Counted from the first letter of the stretch, positions 8,972 through 17,295 are shown. The stretch: DNA of 64,000 nt from Antribacter gilvus (GCF_003946865.1 NZ_QXTH01000004.1:1-64000); one strand, 5' to 3'. Notes: a model not told the origin generated them from the sequence alone. Program-made: numbers and translations.

Positions 8972-9061
8972 GCGATTCCTCTCGTCGTCGAGCAGCCTGA
9001 GCACGCGCGTCACCCGACGGCGGTGTGCCGCGCGGGCACACCGTCGTCGGGAGAGGCGACT

Positions 9062-9076
9062 GGTCGCCTACCGAAC
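9062..9076. promoter_or_regulatory. IclR operator in the pcaR 5' leader
   Basis: GGTCG-N5-CGAAC matches the pcaF operator (GTTCG-N5-CGAAC) with one arm mismatch. The two also share the inner spacer CYTAC and the flank GC. It lies about 10-25 nt downstream of the predicted transcription start, consistent with repression of the regulator by itself. Confidence 0.65.
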
Positions 9077-9092
9077 GCTTGTGCTTTCTGAG

Positions 9093-9122
9093 AACATAGC
9101 GAGGCGCGGCTGGCCCGGTCAA
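9093..9122 (-). promoter_or_regulatory. Sigma-70-type promoter of pcaR
   Basis: Reading the minus strand, TTGACC (9117-9122) is followed after 18 nt by TATGTT (9093-9098). The same TTGACC-N18-TANNTT arrangement, with CGC just before the -10, is found upstream of both binding-protein genes at 12.5-14.9 kb. Confidence 0.7.
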
Positions 9123-9164
9123 CGAAGGGCCGGTGGCGCCAGGGTCACCGGCAGGCGGGAGCCG

Positions 9165-9998
9165 TCAGGAGACCCACTTCTCGCCCGTGAGCTGTTCGTA
9201 GATCTCCACGTACCGCGCACGGGTCTCCGTGACCACGTCCGCGGGCACCTCGGGGCCCGGGTACGTGCGGTCCCACGTCGTGAGCGACGAGGACCAGTCA
9301 CGGACGAACTGCTTGTCGTACGACCACTGGCCGCGGCCCGGCTCGTACTCCGAGACCTTCCAGAACCGCGACGAGTCGGGCGTGAGGACCTCGTCACCGA
9401 GAGTCAGCACGCCGTCGGCGTCGAACCCCAGCTCGATCTTGGTGTCCGCGATGATGACGCCGCGCTCACGCGCGATCTCGGCCCCACGACCGTAGATCTT
9501 CAGCGTGAGGTCCGCGAGCCGCCCCGCGGTCTCGTCACCGACGAGCGCCCGCACCTCGTCCACCGTCATGAACTCGTCGTGGCCCTCGTCCGCCTTGGTG
9601 GTGGGCGTGAAGACCGGCTCCGGCAGCCGGTCGGCCTCGACGAGGCCGGGCGGCAGCACCACCCCGGAGATGGTCCCGGTCTCCCGGTAGCTCTCCAGGC
9701 CCAGGCCCGCCAGGTACCCGCGCGCGATGCACTCGACCGGCACGATGTCGAGGCGGCGGCAGCGGATCGCCCGGCCGGCCCACTCCTCGGGCACGTCCTC
9801 GCTGATGACATGGTTCGGGACCAGGTCGGCGAACTGGCGGAACCACCACAGCGACAGCTGGGTGAGGATCGCCCCCTTGTCGGGCACCGGCGTGGGCAGC
9901 ACCACGTCGTAGACCGACACCCTGTCGGACGCCACCAGGATGACGTCGTCGCCGTCCGCGTAGACGTCGCGGACCTTGCCCTTCTTGATCAGCTCCAC
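9165..9998 (-). CDS. purC: Phosphoribosylaminoimidazole-succinocarboxamide synthase
   Basis: The protein has 277 aa and is SAICAR synthetase, purine biosynthesis step 7: ATP-dependent ligation of aspartate to CAIR. Hallmarks are KKGKVRDVY at the N terminus, IKTEL-like DTKIELGFD, and DEVLTPDSSRFW. The frame is open for a further 1 kb upstream, but that is shadow of the ABC genes. The first credible start is the GTG at 9998, with no ribosome-binding site and possibly leaderless; CTG codons further up are alternatives. The gene follows the ABC ATPase by 23 bp, so it may be cotranscribed with the transporter. Confidence 0.94.
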   Translation of the reverse strand: MELIKKGKVRDVYADGDDVILVASDRVSVYDVVLPTPVPDKGAILTQLSLWWFRQFADLVPNHVISEDVPEEWAGRAIRCRRLDIVPVECIARGYLAGLGLESYRETGTISGVVLPPGLVEADRLPEPVFTPTTKADEGHDEFMTVDEVRALVGDETAGRLADLTLKIYGRGAEIARERGVIIADTKIELGFDADGVLTLGDEVLTPDSSRFWKVSEYEPGRGQWSYDKQFVRDWSSSLTTWDRTYPGPEVPADVVTETRARYVEIYEQLTGEKWVS

Positions 9999-10021
9999 GG
10001 GAGCAAGGCTAACCGTCGGGC

Positions 10022-10846
10022 TCAGTGCGTGAGCCGCGCGTCCTCGATCGAGCGCAAGCCTTTCTTGGCCTGCTGCACGAGCTCGTACACGTGGTTGCGC
10101 AGGCGCCCGAACGCCGGGTGGGTCCGGGTCTCGATCTGGTCGCGCTCGGCCCCCAGGTCGATCTTGACCTCCTCGAGCAGGATCGTCGGCCGGTTCGACA
10201 GCACGAAGACCCGCTCGCCGAGGTAGACCGCCTCGTCGATGTCGTGGGTCACGAAGATGACCGTGACCCCGAGCCGGCGCCAGAGCGCACGCACCAGGTC
10301 CTCGAGCTCGAGGCGTGTCTGGGCGTCCACCGCGGCGAACGGCTCGTCCATGAGGAGCACCTGCGGCTCGTACGCGACAGCACGGGCGATCGCCACGCGC
10401 TGCTGCATACCGCCGGACAGCTGCCAGGGGTAGGACTTGCCGGCGTCGGCCAGGCTGACCGCCTCCAGCGCCTCCTGGACCAGGCGCTTGCGCTCCGCCT
10501 TGGCGACGCCCTTCTCCTTGAGCGGCAGCTCGACGTTCTTCTCCACCGTCATCCAGGGGAAGAGCGACCGGCCGTACTCCTGGAGCACCACGGCCATGCC
10601 GGGCGGCGGGCCCTTGACGACGGTGCCGCCGAGGGTCACCTCGCCGCTGGTGGCCGGCAGCAGGCCTGCCAGGATGCGCAGCAGCGTCGTCTTGCCGGCG
10701 CCCGAGGGGCCGACGACGCAGACCAGCTCGCCCGCGTTGACGTCGAAGCTGAGGTCCTGGATCGCCTCGACCGCCTGACCGCGACCTGTGTAGACCTTGC
10801 GGACACTGCGGACCGACAGGTCCGCCCCGTGCGACTTCTGAACCAT
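10022..10846 (-). CDS. ABC transporter ATPase, SsuB/TauB/NrtD type
   Basis: The protein has 274 aa. Walker A is VGPSGAGKTTLL (about residue 44), the signature LSGGMQQRVAIARA, and Walker B VLLMDEPFAAVD followed by the H-loop VTHDIDEAV. The Q-loop region reads VLQEYGRSLFPW, typical of the nitrate/sulfonate/taurine subfamily. GGAGGT precedes the ATG by 6 nt, and the start overlaps the permease stop by one base. It energises the importer formed with the two permeases upstream. The substrate cannot be read from the sequence; see the binding proteins. Confidence 0.9.
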   Translation of the reverse strand: MVQKSHGADLSVRSVRKVYTGRGQAVEAIQDLSFDVNAGELVCVVGPSGAGKTTLLRILAGLLPATSGEVTLGGTVVKGPPPGMAVVLQEYGRSLFPWMTVEKNVELPLKEKGVAKAERKRLVQEALEAVSLADAGKSYPWQLSGGMQQRVAIARAVAYEPQVLLMDEPFAAVDAQTRLELEDLVRALWRRLGVTVIFVTHDIDEAVYLGERVFVLSNRPTILLEEVKIDLGAERDQIETRTHPAFGRLRNHVYELVQQAKKGLRSIEDARLTH

Positions 10847-11688
10847 CAGGCACCTCCACGCTGAGATCGCAGGTACCCGCGGTACCACGTGAGACCGACG
10901 CGTTCGACCGCGCCGAAGATGAGGGCCAGCACCGAACCGATGCAGCCCAGGATGAGGACGGCGCTCCACATCGAGGCGGTGGAGAAAGTCGCCTGGAACT
11001 GGGCGATCGCGCTGCCGATCCCGTCGAACGCCGCGAACATCTCACCGATGACCATCATGATCAGGGCGATCGACAGGGCCTGGCGGCCGCCGGTGTAGAT
11101 CTGGGGCGAGGCGCCGGGGAGCGTCAGCGAGAACAGCCGGCGCACCGGGCCGAGGCCGTAGGCCCGGGCCGTGTCCTTGAGCACCGGGTCGATGCCGCGC
11201 ACACCCTCGATCGTGTTGAGCAGGATGGGCCACAGCGCGCCCACCACGATCAGCGAGATCTTCAGCGCGTGGTCGATCCCCATGAAGAGCATGAGGATCG
11301 GCGTCAGGATGGGCGGCGGGATCGCGCGGAAGAACTCCAGCACCGGCTCGCAGAAGTCGCGCAGCGGGCGGAAGGTCCCGATGAGGACCCCGAGCACGAT
11401 GCCGATGACCATGGCGATCGCGTACCCGATGAGCACACGGCTCACGCTCTGGCCGACGGTCTCGACGAACAGGCTGCTGCCGAGGTCGTCCCCGGCGAAC
11501 CACACGGTGGGGAACTTGTCCAGGACCGTCGCGAGGGGCGGCACCTGCGGGTCGGTGCTGTCCGCGCTGGCGAACCACCAGACGGTGACGAGGACGGCGG
11601 GCAGCAGGAGGGCCAGGACGATGCGCCACAGGCCGCCGCCGGTGGCCGCGAGGACGCGAGCCGGCGCGGGGGTGCTGGGGGCGCTCAT
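10846..11688 (-). CDS. ABC transporter permease (BinPDT_inner_membrane type)
   Basis: The protein has 280 aa with about six membrane helices and the EAA-loop region GVRGIDPVLKDTARAYGLGP that docks on the ATPase. It is homologous to SsuC/TauC and pairs with the permease at 11685-12476, so the importer is a heterodimer in the membrane. Start and stop overlap both neighbours by one to four bases. Confidence 0.88.
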   Translation of the reverse strand: MSAPSTPAPARVLAATGGGLWRIVLALLLPAVLVTVWWFASADSTDPQVPPLATVLDKFPTVWFAGDDLGSSLFVETVGQSVSRVLIGYAIAMVIGIVLGVLIGTFRPLRDFCEPVLEFFRAIPPPILTPILMLFMGIDHALKISLIVVGALWPILLNTIEGVRGIDPVLKDTARAYGLGPVRRLFSLTLPGASPQIYTGGRQALSIALIMMVIGEMFAAFDGIGSAIAQFQATFSTASMWSAVLILGCIGSVLALIFGAVERVGLTWYRGYLRSQRGGA

Positions 11689-12476
11689 GCTGCGACCTCC
11701 CCTCGGATCGACGGGTGCCAGAACATCGTGCGTCGCTCGATCTGGCGGAAGATCAGGTTCACGGCGAGACCCAGGGCACCGGCCACGAGGACCAGCGCGT
11801 AGATCAGCGGGTACTGCCCGGAGGCGCGGGCATCGATCAGCAGGCTGCCCAGGCCGGGCGTACCGATGAGCAGCTCACCCGTGAGCGTGAGGATGAGCGC
11901 GACCGACGCCGCGAGGCGCAGGCCCGTCATGACGTAGGGCAGAGCGGAAGGCAGGGTGACCGTGCGGACCCGGGTCCAGAGGCTGAAGCGGTACGACCGC
12001 GCGGTGTCGTCCGCGACGGGGTCGACGCTGCCGACGCCGGCCAGCACCTGGAGCAGGACCTGCCAGATGCTCGCGTACACCACGAGGATCAGGGTCGACT
12101 GCATGGTGGGGCCGTACAGCATCACGACGAGGGGCACGAGGGCCACCGAGGGCACCGGGCGCAGGAACTCGATGGTGGATGCCGTCAGCGCCCGCATACC
12201 GGGGATCTCACCGATCAGGATGCCCAGGACCGAGCCCGCGACGAACGCGATGGCCAGGCCTGTGATCCAGGTGGTGAGGGTCTGGCCGAGGGCCGTCCAG
12301 AACTGGGGCGCCACGAGCCACGAGCTCAGGGCCCCGAACATCTCCGACGCGGGCGGGAAGAACCGCCGGTCGATGACCCCTGCCGTCGGCAGGATCTGCA
12401 GCAGAAGGAGGAACACCGCGACCCCGGCCAGGCCAAGGGCCCAGCCGGGGACGCGAGTGGTGGAGCGAGAGGTCAC
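11685..12476 (-). CDS. ABC transporter permease, second subunit
   Basis: The protein has 263 aa with about six membrane helices. The EAA-type loop is GSVDPVADDTARSYRFSLWTRV. It is homologous to the preceding permease in domain order but clearly diverged. It overlaps both the binding-protein gene upstream and permease 1 downstream (ATGA-type overlaps), so the binding protein, both permeases and the ATPase are one operon. Confidence 0.88.
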   Translation of the reverse strand: MTSRSTTRVPGWALGLAGVAVFLLLLQILPTAGVIDRRFFPPASEMFGALSSWLVAPQFWTALGQTLTTWITGLAIAFVAGSVLGILIGEIPGMRALTASTIEFLRPVPSVALVPLVVMLYGPTMQSTLILVVYASIWQVLLQVLAGVGSVDPVADDTARSYRFSLWTRVRTVTLPSALPYVMTGLRLAASVALILTLTGELLIGTPGLGSLLIDARASGQYPLIYALVLVAGALGLAVNLIFRQIERRTMFWHPSIRGEVAA

Positions 12477-13471
12477 GGGAGCAGACCGGCGGCGTCGAGC
12501 TCAGCGCCCTCGGAGAAGTTGAACTTCTGGGCGAGCTCCGCCTGGAGCTCGACCGAGGTGTCGTCCAGCTCGGCCTTCCACACGGGCAACGTGATGGCGT
12601 CCCGGACGGCGGGCTCGAGCGTGGTGTAGAGGCCGAGGGCCTCGCGAGCGGTGGCCTCGTCAGAGGCGAGCTCGAAGGACTCGGTCAGGGCTGCGATGAA
12701 CGCCTCGACGACCTCGGGGTTCTCCGCGGCGTACTCGTCCGTCGCGAAGTAGCCGGCCACCAGGAGCTCGGCCTGGTTCGAGGCGAACGAGATGTCGAGC
12801 GGCGTGGCGCCCTGCTCCTTCGAGAGCGTCAGGAACGGCTCCATGACCATCGCGGCGTCGACGTCGCCACCGGCAAGGGCGGCCGGCATGTCGCCGAAGG
12901 GCATCGGGACGAACGTGACCGACTCCGGGTCGCCGCCCGCCTTCTCGACCTCGCTCATGATCGTGGCCTGGAGCAGGCTCTTCGGTGCGTTGACGGCGAC
13001 CTTCTTGCCCGCCAGGTCCGCGGCACCGGCAATGGCCGAGCCGGCCGGGACCACCGTGTTGCCGAAGTCGGCAGCCGGGTCCTCGGTCGTGTAGTTACCC
13101 GGAGCCACGATCTGCAGCTCTTCGCCGCCGGCCTGCGCGAGCAGGAGCGACGTGACGTTGGAGAAGCCGAACTCGTACTCGCCCGAGGCGACGGCGGGGA
13201 CGATCGCGGGGCCGGACTCGGCCTTGACGATCTCGACCTCGAGGCCGTGCGCCTCGAAGACGCCCTCCTCGACACCCAGGTACAGGGGGGCGACGTCGAT
13301 GATCGGCAGGACGCCGACCGTGATCGGGGTGAGCTCGCCCTCGGCACCGGCGGCCTCGGGGGAAGGTGAAGCGGAGGGCTCCAGGACGGGGGCCTCGCTG
13401 CCGCAAGCAGTGAGGGTGAACGTCAGGGCCGCAGCGGCCGCAGCCACCGCGATCGACTTGGCGTGTCGCAC
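12473..13471 (-). CDS. ABC substrate-binding lipoprotein, NMT1/SsuA-like (first copy)
   Basis: The protein has 332 aa. A lipoprotein signal peptide ends with LTFTLTACGSE (lipobox LTAC). A low-complexity acidic/Pro linker comes next, then a periplasmic-binding fold starting VGVLPIIDVAPLYLG. The GTG at 13471 is preceded by AAGGAG 9 nt upstream. It belongs to the NMT1/SsuA family that binds sulfonates, pyrimidines, nitrate or aromatic acids (phthalate PatD in Rhodococcus, from memory). The pca operon nearby makes an aromatic acid plausible but unproven. A diverged paralogue lies at 13841-14863. Confidence 0.88.
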   Translation of the reverse strand: MRHAKSIAVAAAAAALTFTLTACGSEAPVLEPSASPSPEAAGAEGELTPITVGVLPIIDVAPLYLGVEEGVFEAHGLEVEIVKAESGPAIVPAVASGEYEFGFSNVTSLLLAQAGGEELQIVAPGNYTTEDPAADFGNTVVPAGSAIAGAADLAGKKVAVNAPKSLLQATIMSEVEKAGGDPESVTFVPMPFGDMPAALAGGDVDAAMVMEPFLTLSKEQGATPLDISFASNQAELLVAGYFATDEYAAENPEVVEAFIAALTESFELASDEATAREALGLYTTLEPAVRDAITLPVWKAELDDTSVELQAELAQKFNFSEGAELDAAGLLP

Positions 13472-13840
13472 GAAAAGACTCCTTCTGGAGGTGATCAGCC
13501 GGATTCGGCGGTTCCGCAGCGCCTGGCGAAGTCGAGCGCGAATTGTATCCGGATATGCCACCGAAGGCCCATTCGCTCTGCGAACGGATGTGCCGAGGGA
13601 GAACGTAGCGACAAGGAGACCTCGGGGTCAACGTCGCTGTGAGCGCCCCCACAGAACGTGACAGTTTCGCGACCTTGCGTCTCATTTCTGGACACTTTTC
13701 GCCGTAGGCCGGGCCGCCGAACCGGACCGTCCCGGGTTTTTCACCCTCACCAAGCGACAACCGCAAGACAACAGCGCCGCGCCCGCCGCCTCTGATCGGA
13801 GAACGGTGAGCACGGCGCCGGTGGCTACCGCAGAAGGGCG
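13472..13840. other. Intergenic region between two binding-protein genes
   Basis: No gene is seen. It contains the promoter at 13602-13631 and two small perfect inverted repeats in the 5' leader, TATCCGGATA (13546-13555) and TTCGC-TCT-GCGAA (13572-13584), which could be operator or RNA hairpin. No riboswitch consensus I know, including TPP, is recognisable. Confidence 0.6.
13602..13631 (-). promoter_or_regulatory. Sigma-70-type promoter of the first binding-protein operon
   Basis: On the minus strand, TTGACC (13626-13631), 18 nt, TACGTT (13602-13607). The predicted leader is about 125 nt. The layout is nearly identical to the promoter at 14991-15020. Confidence 0.75.
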
Positions 13841-14863
13841 TCAGTCCGTGAGGACGGAGTCCGGGTTGGCCTGCGACCCGTAGAACTTGGTCGCGAGCCC
13901 GCCGAGCAGGATCGCGGACTCCTTGTGGATACCGGGCTTCCACTGCGGCAGCACCATGGTGCTCTTGTCGACCTCCGGCGGGATCGTCGTGTACTCGTCG
14001 AGGATCGCCCGGGCAGCCTCCGGGTCGGCCTGCGCGATCTCGAGAGACTCGGTCATCGCGGCGCGGAAGTTCGCGACCAGCTCGGGGTCGGTGACCAGCA
14101 GGTCGTTCGACGCGAAGTAGCAGGCGACCATGAGGCCCGGGTCGAGAGCACCGTACGAGGTGCCCGGGATCTCCACCGCGCCGAGCGCCTTCGCCTTGGA
14201 CAGGTGAGGCTCCACGAGGAAGGCAGCCTGGATCGGGACGGGAGCCTCGCCCTCCGTCTGACCCGCAAAGATCGCCGCCGGCATCGCGCCGAAGCCGATC
14301 GCCGTGAAGCCGATCGACGCCGGGTCACCGCCTGCGCGCTCCATGAACTCCATCACCATGGACTGGTTGATGCCCTTGGGAGCGTTCACCGCGACGGTCT
14401 TGCCCTCGAGGTCCTCGATCGACCCGATCTGCGAGCCGGGCATGGCGACCATCGCGCCGAAGTCCCGCGCGGGGTCGCCGCTCGAGAAGTTCCCGGCCGC
14501 GACGATCTTGACGTTGCTCGTCTTGGTCCCCTCCTCGACCACCGAGGTGACGTTCGAGAACCCGAACTGCCAGCGGCGCGACAGGACGTTGTTGATGATG
14601 TCGCGGCCGTTGGCCGCCTTGTCGATCGTCAGGGCGATCCCGTGCTTCTCGAAGACGCCCTTGTCGAGCCCGAGGTAGATCGGAGCGACGTCCACGATGG
14701 GGAGGATGCCCACGGTGACCGGAGAGAGGTGGTCCCCCGCACCCTCGCCGGCCGCGCCCACCGACGGCGCCACGGGCGGGGCGTAGGTGCTGGCGCAGCC
14801 CGCCAGGAGGAACGTCATCGCTGCCGTCATGGCGGCCACGGACAGGGACATTCGGCGACGCAC
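13841..14863 (-). CDS. ABC substrate-binding lipoprotein, NMT1/SsuA-like (second copy)
   Basis: The protein has 340 aa. The signal peptide ends at AMTFLLAGCASTY (lipobox LAGC). The mature fold starts VGILPIVDVAPIYLG and continues through FGFSNVTSVVEEG, VAAGNFSSGDPARDFG and EDLEGKTVAVNAPKG. Each block aligns with the first copy, so the two are paralogues. The GTG at 14863 has GAAGGAG 9-10 nt upstream. It is transcribed separately from its own promoter with no permease of its own, so it probably feeds the same importer with a related substrate. Confidence 0.87.
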   Translation of the reverse strand: MRRRMSLSVAAMTAAMTFLLAGCASTYAPPVAPSVGAAGEGAGDHLSPVTVGILPIVDVAPIYLGLDKGVFEKHGIALTIDKAANGRDIINNVLSRRWQFGFSNVTSVVEEGTKTSNVKIVAAGNFSSGDPARDFGAMVAMPGSQIGSIEDLEGKTVAVNAPKGINQSMVMEFMERAGGDPASIGFTAIGFGAMPAAIFAGQTEGEAPVPIQAAFLVEPHLSKAKALGAVEIPGTSYGALDPGLMVACYFASNDLLVTDPELVANFRAAMTESLEIAQADPEAARAILDEYTTIPPEVDKSTMVLPQWKPGIHKESAILLGGLATKFYGSQANPDSVLTD

Positions 14864-14990
14864 GAGAGGGGCTCCTTCAGGCAGTGGTGTGCCGGTCGGC
14901 GCAGCGTGCGACCGTTCGGCGTCAGAGCGCGATCCTGTCGCCCCGCTTGCCCCGGCGGGCAACGGTCTGGTGGACGGATGCGCCCGGGAG

Positions 14991-15020
14991 AAGGTAGCGA
15001 GAAGTGGCTACCCGGGTCAA
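14991..15020 (-). promoter_or_regulatory. Sigma-70-type promoter of the second binding-protein gene
   Basis: On the minus strand, TTGACC (15015-15020), 18 nt, TACCTT (14991-14996). The leader is about 120 nt and holds a TTGCCC-CGGC-GGGCAA hairpin. Besides the -35 and -10, the block after the -10 (TCTCCC) is shared with the first copy, suggesting duplication of the promoter together with the gene. Confidence 0.75.
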
Positions 15021-15036
15021 CGCGGCAGGTACAGCA

Positions 15037-15074
15037 AAGAGCCCTGACCGGCATTGCCGCCGGTCAGGGCTCTT
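15037..15074. terminator. Hairpin terminator downstream of tRNA-Arg
   Basis: A perfect 16-bp stem (15037-15052 with 15059-15074, loop 6 nt) lies just after the 3' end of tRNA-Arg on the minus strand, with a short T-rich stretch after the stem. It also separates the tRNA from the binding-protein promoter. Confidence 0.75.
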
Positions 15075-15085
15075 GACAGTGAATG

Positions 15086-15158
15086 TGCGCCCGAAGGGAT
15101 TCGAACCCCCAACCTTCTGATCCGTAGTCAGATGCTCTATCCGTTGAGCTACGGGCGC
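15086..15158 (-). tRNA. tRNA-Arg(ACG)
   Basis: A 73-nt cloverleaf. The acceptor stem is GCGCCCG/CGGGCGC, the T-loop GTTCGAATC, and the anticodon loop CTACGGA gives anticodon ACG. CCA is not encoded. Confidence 0.97.
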
Positions 15159-15320
15159 AGGTGCTGCTTACCGGTCTGCGTGACCGGCCGACGGAAACAC
15201 TACCGCGTACCGGCCGGGTTCCCAAACTGGAATCTCGGTTCGTGACGCAGAGCACGCCGCCCGTCATGCGGCGGCCACAGAAAAGACTCCGGGCGTCGCG
15301 CGCAGCCGGAGCCTTCCTGG

Positions 15321-15409
15321 CGGAGACGGAGGGATTTGAACCCTCGAACGGATTGCTCCGTTACCACCTTAGCAGGGTGGCGCACTAGACCGGACTATGC
15401 GACGTCTCC
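15321..15409 (-). tRNA. tRNA-Ser(GCT)
   Basis: An 89-nt class II tRNA with a long variable arm. The acceptor stem is GGAGACG/CGTCTCC and the anticodon loop CTGCTAA gives GCT. CCA is not encoded. Confidence 0.97.
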
Positions 15410-15491
15410 ATGCGGCACCCTACACGGGTGCCGCGCGGCCCAGGGTACCCGGACCATGCCGTCGCGAGCAAAGCGGCCCCCGCGCCCCCTA

Positions 15492-15520
15492 TTGGAGCCG
15501 ATCTCAATACGGGGTACCGT
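15492..15520 (+). promoter_or_regulatory. Leaderless promoter of the GMC oxidoreductase
   Basis: TTGGAG (15492-15497), 17 nt, TACCGT (15515-15520), then six bases and the ATG. Transcription should start at or beside the start codon; no ribosome-binding site is present. Confidence 0.6.
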
Positions 15521-15526
15521 CGCCGC

Positions 15527-17221
15527 ATGGTCCACGACTACGACGTCCTGGTGATCGGATCGGGCTTCGGTGGCAGCGTCGCCGCCCTCCGCCTGACGGA
15601 GAAGGGCTACCGCGTCGGCGTCCTCGAGGCCGGCCGCCGGTTCTCCGACCACGAGTTCGCGCGCTCCTCCTGGCACCTGCGGGAGTTTCTCTGGGCGCCC
15701 GCCCTGGGCTGCTTCGGCATCCAGCGCGTCCACCTCCTGCGCAACGTCATCTGCCTCGCAGGCGCCGGCGTGGGCGGCGGGTCGCTCGTCTACGCCAACA
15801 CCCTCTACCGGCCGCTCGACCCGTTCTACGCCGACCCCTCCTGGTCCCGCGTCACCGACTGGCGGGCCGAGCTCGCTCCCTACTACGACCAGGCCGAGCG
15901 CATGCTCGGGGTCGTCGAGTACCACGGCGGCTCGCCCGCCGACGCGGTGATGCGCGAGGTCGCCGAGGAGATGGGCGTTGGCCACACGTTCCGCCACACG
16001 CGGGTGGGCATCCTCTTCGGGGCCGACGGCGCCCGCACGCCCGGCGAGGCGGTCCCCGACCCGTACTTCGGCGGCCTGGGCCCCGAACGCGCGGGCTGCA
16101 CCGAGTGCGGCGAGTGCATGACCGGCTGCCGCCACGGCGCCAAGAACACCCTGGTCAAGAACTACCTCCACCTCGCCGAGCGGGCGGGCGCCGTGGTGCA
16201 CCCGCTCACCACCGCCGACGTCGTCTCCCCGCTGCCCGACGGCGGCTACGAGGTGCGCACCCACCGCACCGGGCGGCCCTGGACCGGGCGCCGCCGCTGG
16301 ACGGCCGGCCAGGTGGTCTTCGCCGCGGGCACGCTGGGCACCCAGCGCCTCCTGCACGGCATGAAGGACTCGGGCCGGCTCCCCCGGCTCTCTGACCGCC
16401 TCGGCCACCTCACGAGGACCAACTCCGAGGCGCTGCTCGGAGCGATGGCGCGGACCCGCGACGCCGACTACACCCGTGGCGTCGCCATCACGTCGTCGTT
16501 CCACCCCGACGAGGACACGCACGTGGAGCCCGTCCGCTACGGCCGGGGGTCCAACGCCATGGCGGCGCTCCAGACGGTGCTGGTGGACGGCGGACCGGCG
16601 CGGTTCTGGCGGTGGCTCGGTGAGCTCGCGCGGCACCCCCGGTGGTGGGGGCGCCTCGTCAGCTGGAGGGGCTGGTCGGAGCGCACGATCATCGCGCTCG
16701 TCATGCAGAGCCGGGACAACTCGCTCACGACCTTTACCCGCCGGGGCGTCGCCGGTCGCCGGCTCACGTCGCGCCAGGGCACGGGCGAGCCGAACCCGAC
16801 CTGGATCCCCGTCGCGCACGAGGCGGTGCGCCGCATGGCCACCAAGATGAACGGCATCGCGGGCGGGTCGATCGGCGACCCGTTCAACATCCCGATGACG
16901 GCCCACATCCTCGGCGGCTGCGCCATCGGCAGCTCGCCGGAGTCGGGCGTCGTCGACCCGTACCTGCGGGTGTTCGGGCACCCGGGGCTGCACGTGATGG
17001 ACGGGTCGGCCGTCAGCGCCAACCTCGGCGTCAACCCCTCGCTCACGATCACGGCCCAGGCAGAGCGCGCCTGCGCCCTGTGGCCCAACGCAGGACGGCA
17101 GGACCCCCGGCCCGCCCTCGGGGCGCCCTACGAGCCCCTGGCTCCCGTCACGCCCGTCTCACCGGTGGTCCCGGCCTCGGCGCCCGGCGCGCTGCGGCTC
17201 CGGATCGTCGGCATCACGTAA
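15527..17221 (+). CDS. GMC-family oxidoreductase with a four-cysteine insert
   Basis: The protein has 564 aa. The N-terminal FAD-binding motif is DVLVIGSGFGGSVAALRLTE. The GMC C-terminal signature includes HILGGCAIG and, near the end, MDGSAVSANLGVNPSLTITA. The family is that of cholesterol oxidase and related bacterial alcohol/sterol oxidases. A Cys-rich insert, CTECGECMTGCRHGAKNT (near residue 191), has the spacing of a ferredoxin-like [4Fe-4S] or metal motif, known in a subset of bacterial GMC enzymes. There is no Tat or Sec signal, so it is probably cytoplasmic or membrane-attached. The substrate is unknown. It stands alone between tRNA genes and starts leaderlessly at 15527. Confidence 0.88.
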   Translation: MVHDYDVLVIGSGFGGSVAALRLTEKGYRVGVLEAGRRFSDHEFARSSWHLREFLWAPALGCFGIQRVHLLRNVICLAGAGVGGGSLVYANTLYRPLDPFYADPSWSRVTDWRAELAPYYDQAERMLGVVEYHGGSPADAVMREVAEEMGVGHTFRHTRVGILFGADGARTPGEAVPDPYFGGLGPERAGCTECGECMTGCRHGAKNTLVKNYLHLAERAGAVVHPLTTADVVSPLPDGGYEVRTHRTGRPWTGRRRWTAGQVVFAAGTLGTQRLLHGMKDSGRLPRLSDRLGHLTRTNSEALLGAMARTRDADYTRGVAITSSFHPDEDTHVEPVRYGRGSNAMAALQTVLVDGGPARFWRWLGELARHPRWWGRLVSWRGWSERTIIALVMQSRDNSLTTFTRRGVAGRRLTSRQGTGEPNPTWIPVAHEAVRRMATKMNGIAGGSIGDPFNIPMTAHILGGCAIGSSPESGVVDPYLRVFGHPGLHVMDGSAVSANLGVNPSLTITAQAERACALWPNAGRQDPRPALGAPYEPLAPVTPVSPVVPASAPGALRLRIVGIT

Positions 17222-17229
17222 GGCACAGC

Positions 17230-17283
17230 TGCCCGACGCCGGTGGCGCGCCTTCGCGAGAAGGCGCGCCACCGGCGTCGGGCA
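17230..17283. terminator. Very long perfect hairpin (24-bp stem)
   Basis: Arms 17230-17253 and 17260-17283 are perfectly complementary with a 6-nt loop. It lies between the convergent ends of the GMC oxidoreductase (plus) and tRNA-Ser(TGA) (minus), so it most likely acts as a bidirectional terminator. Confidence 0.85.
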
Positions 17284-17295
17284 CCGATCAGGACG

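Noticed and set aside
13472-13600. TPP or other riboswitch in the leader of the first binding-protein gene (the family includes thiamine-precursor receptors)
   Set aside because: The conserved TPP elements (CUGAGA and the ACCUGAUCUGGAUAAUGCCAGC-like region) are absent; only small dyads are present.
15410-17221. GMC oxidoreductase starting at 15410
   Set aside because: The first 39 residues overlap the tRNA-Ser promoter side and lack homology. The ATG at 15527 directly precedes the FAD motif and has a leaderless promoter.
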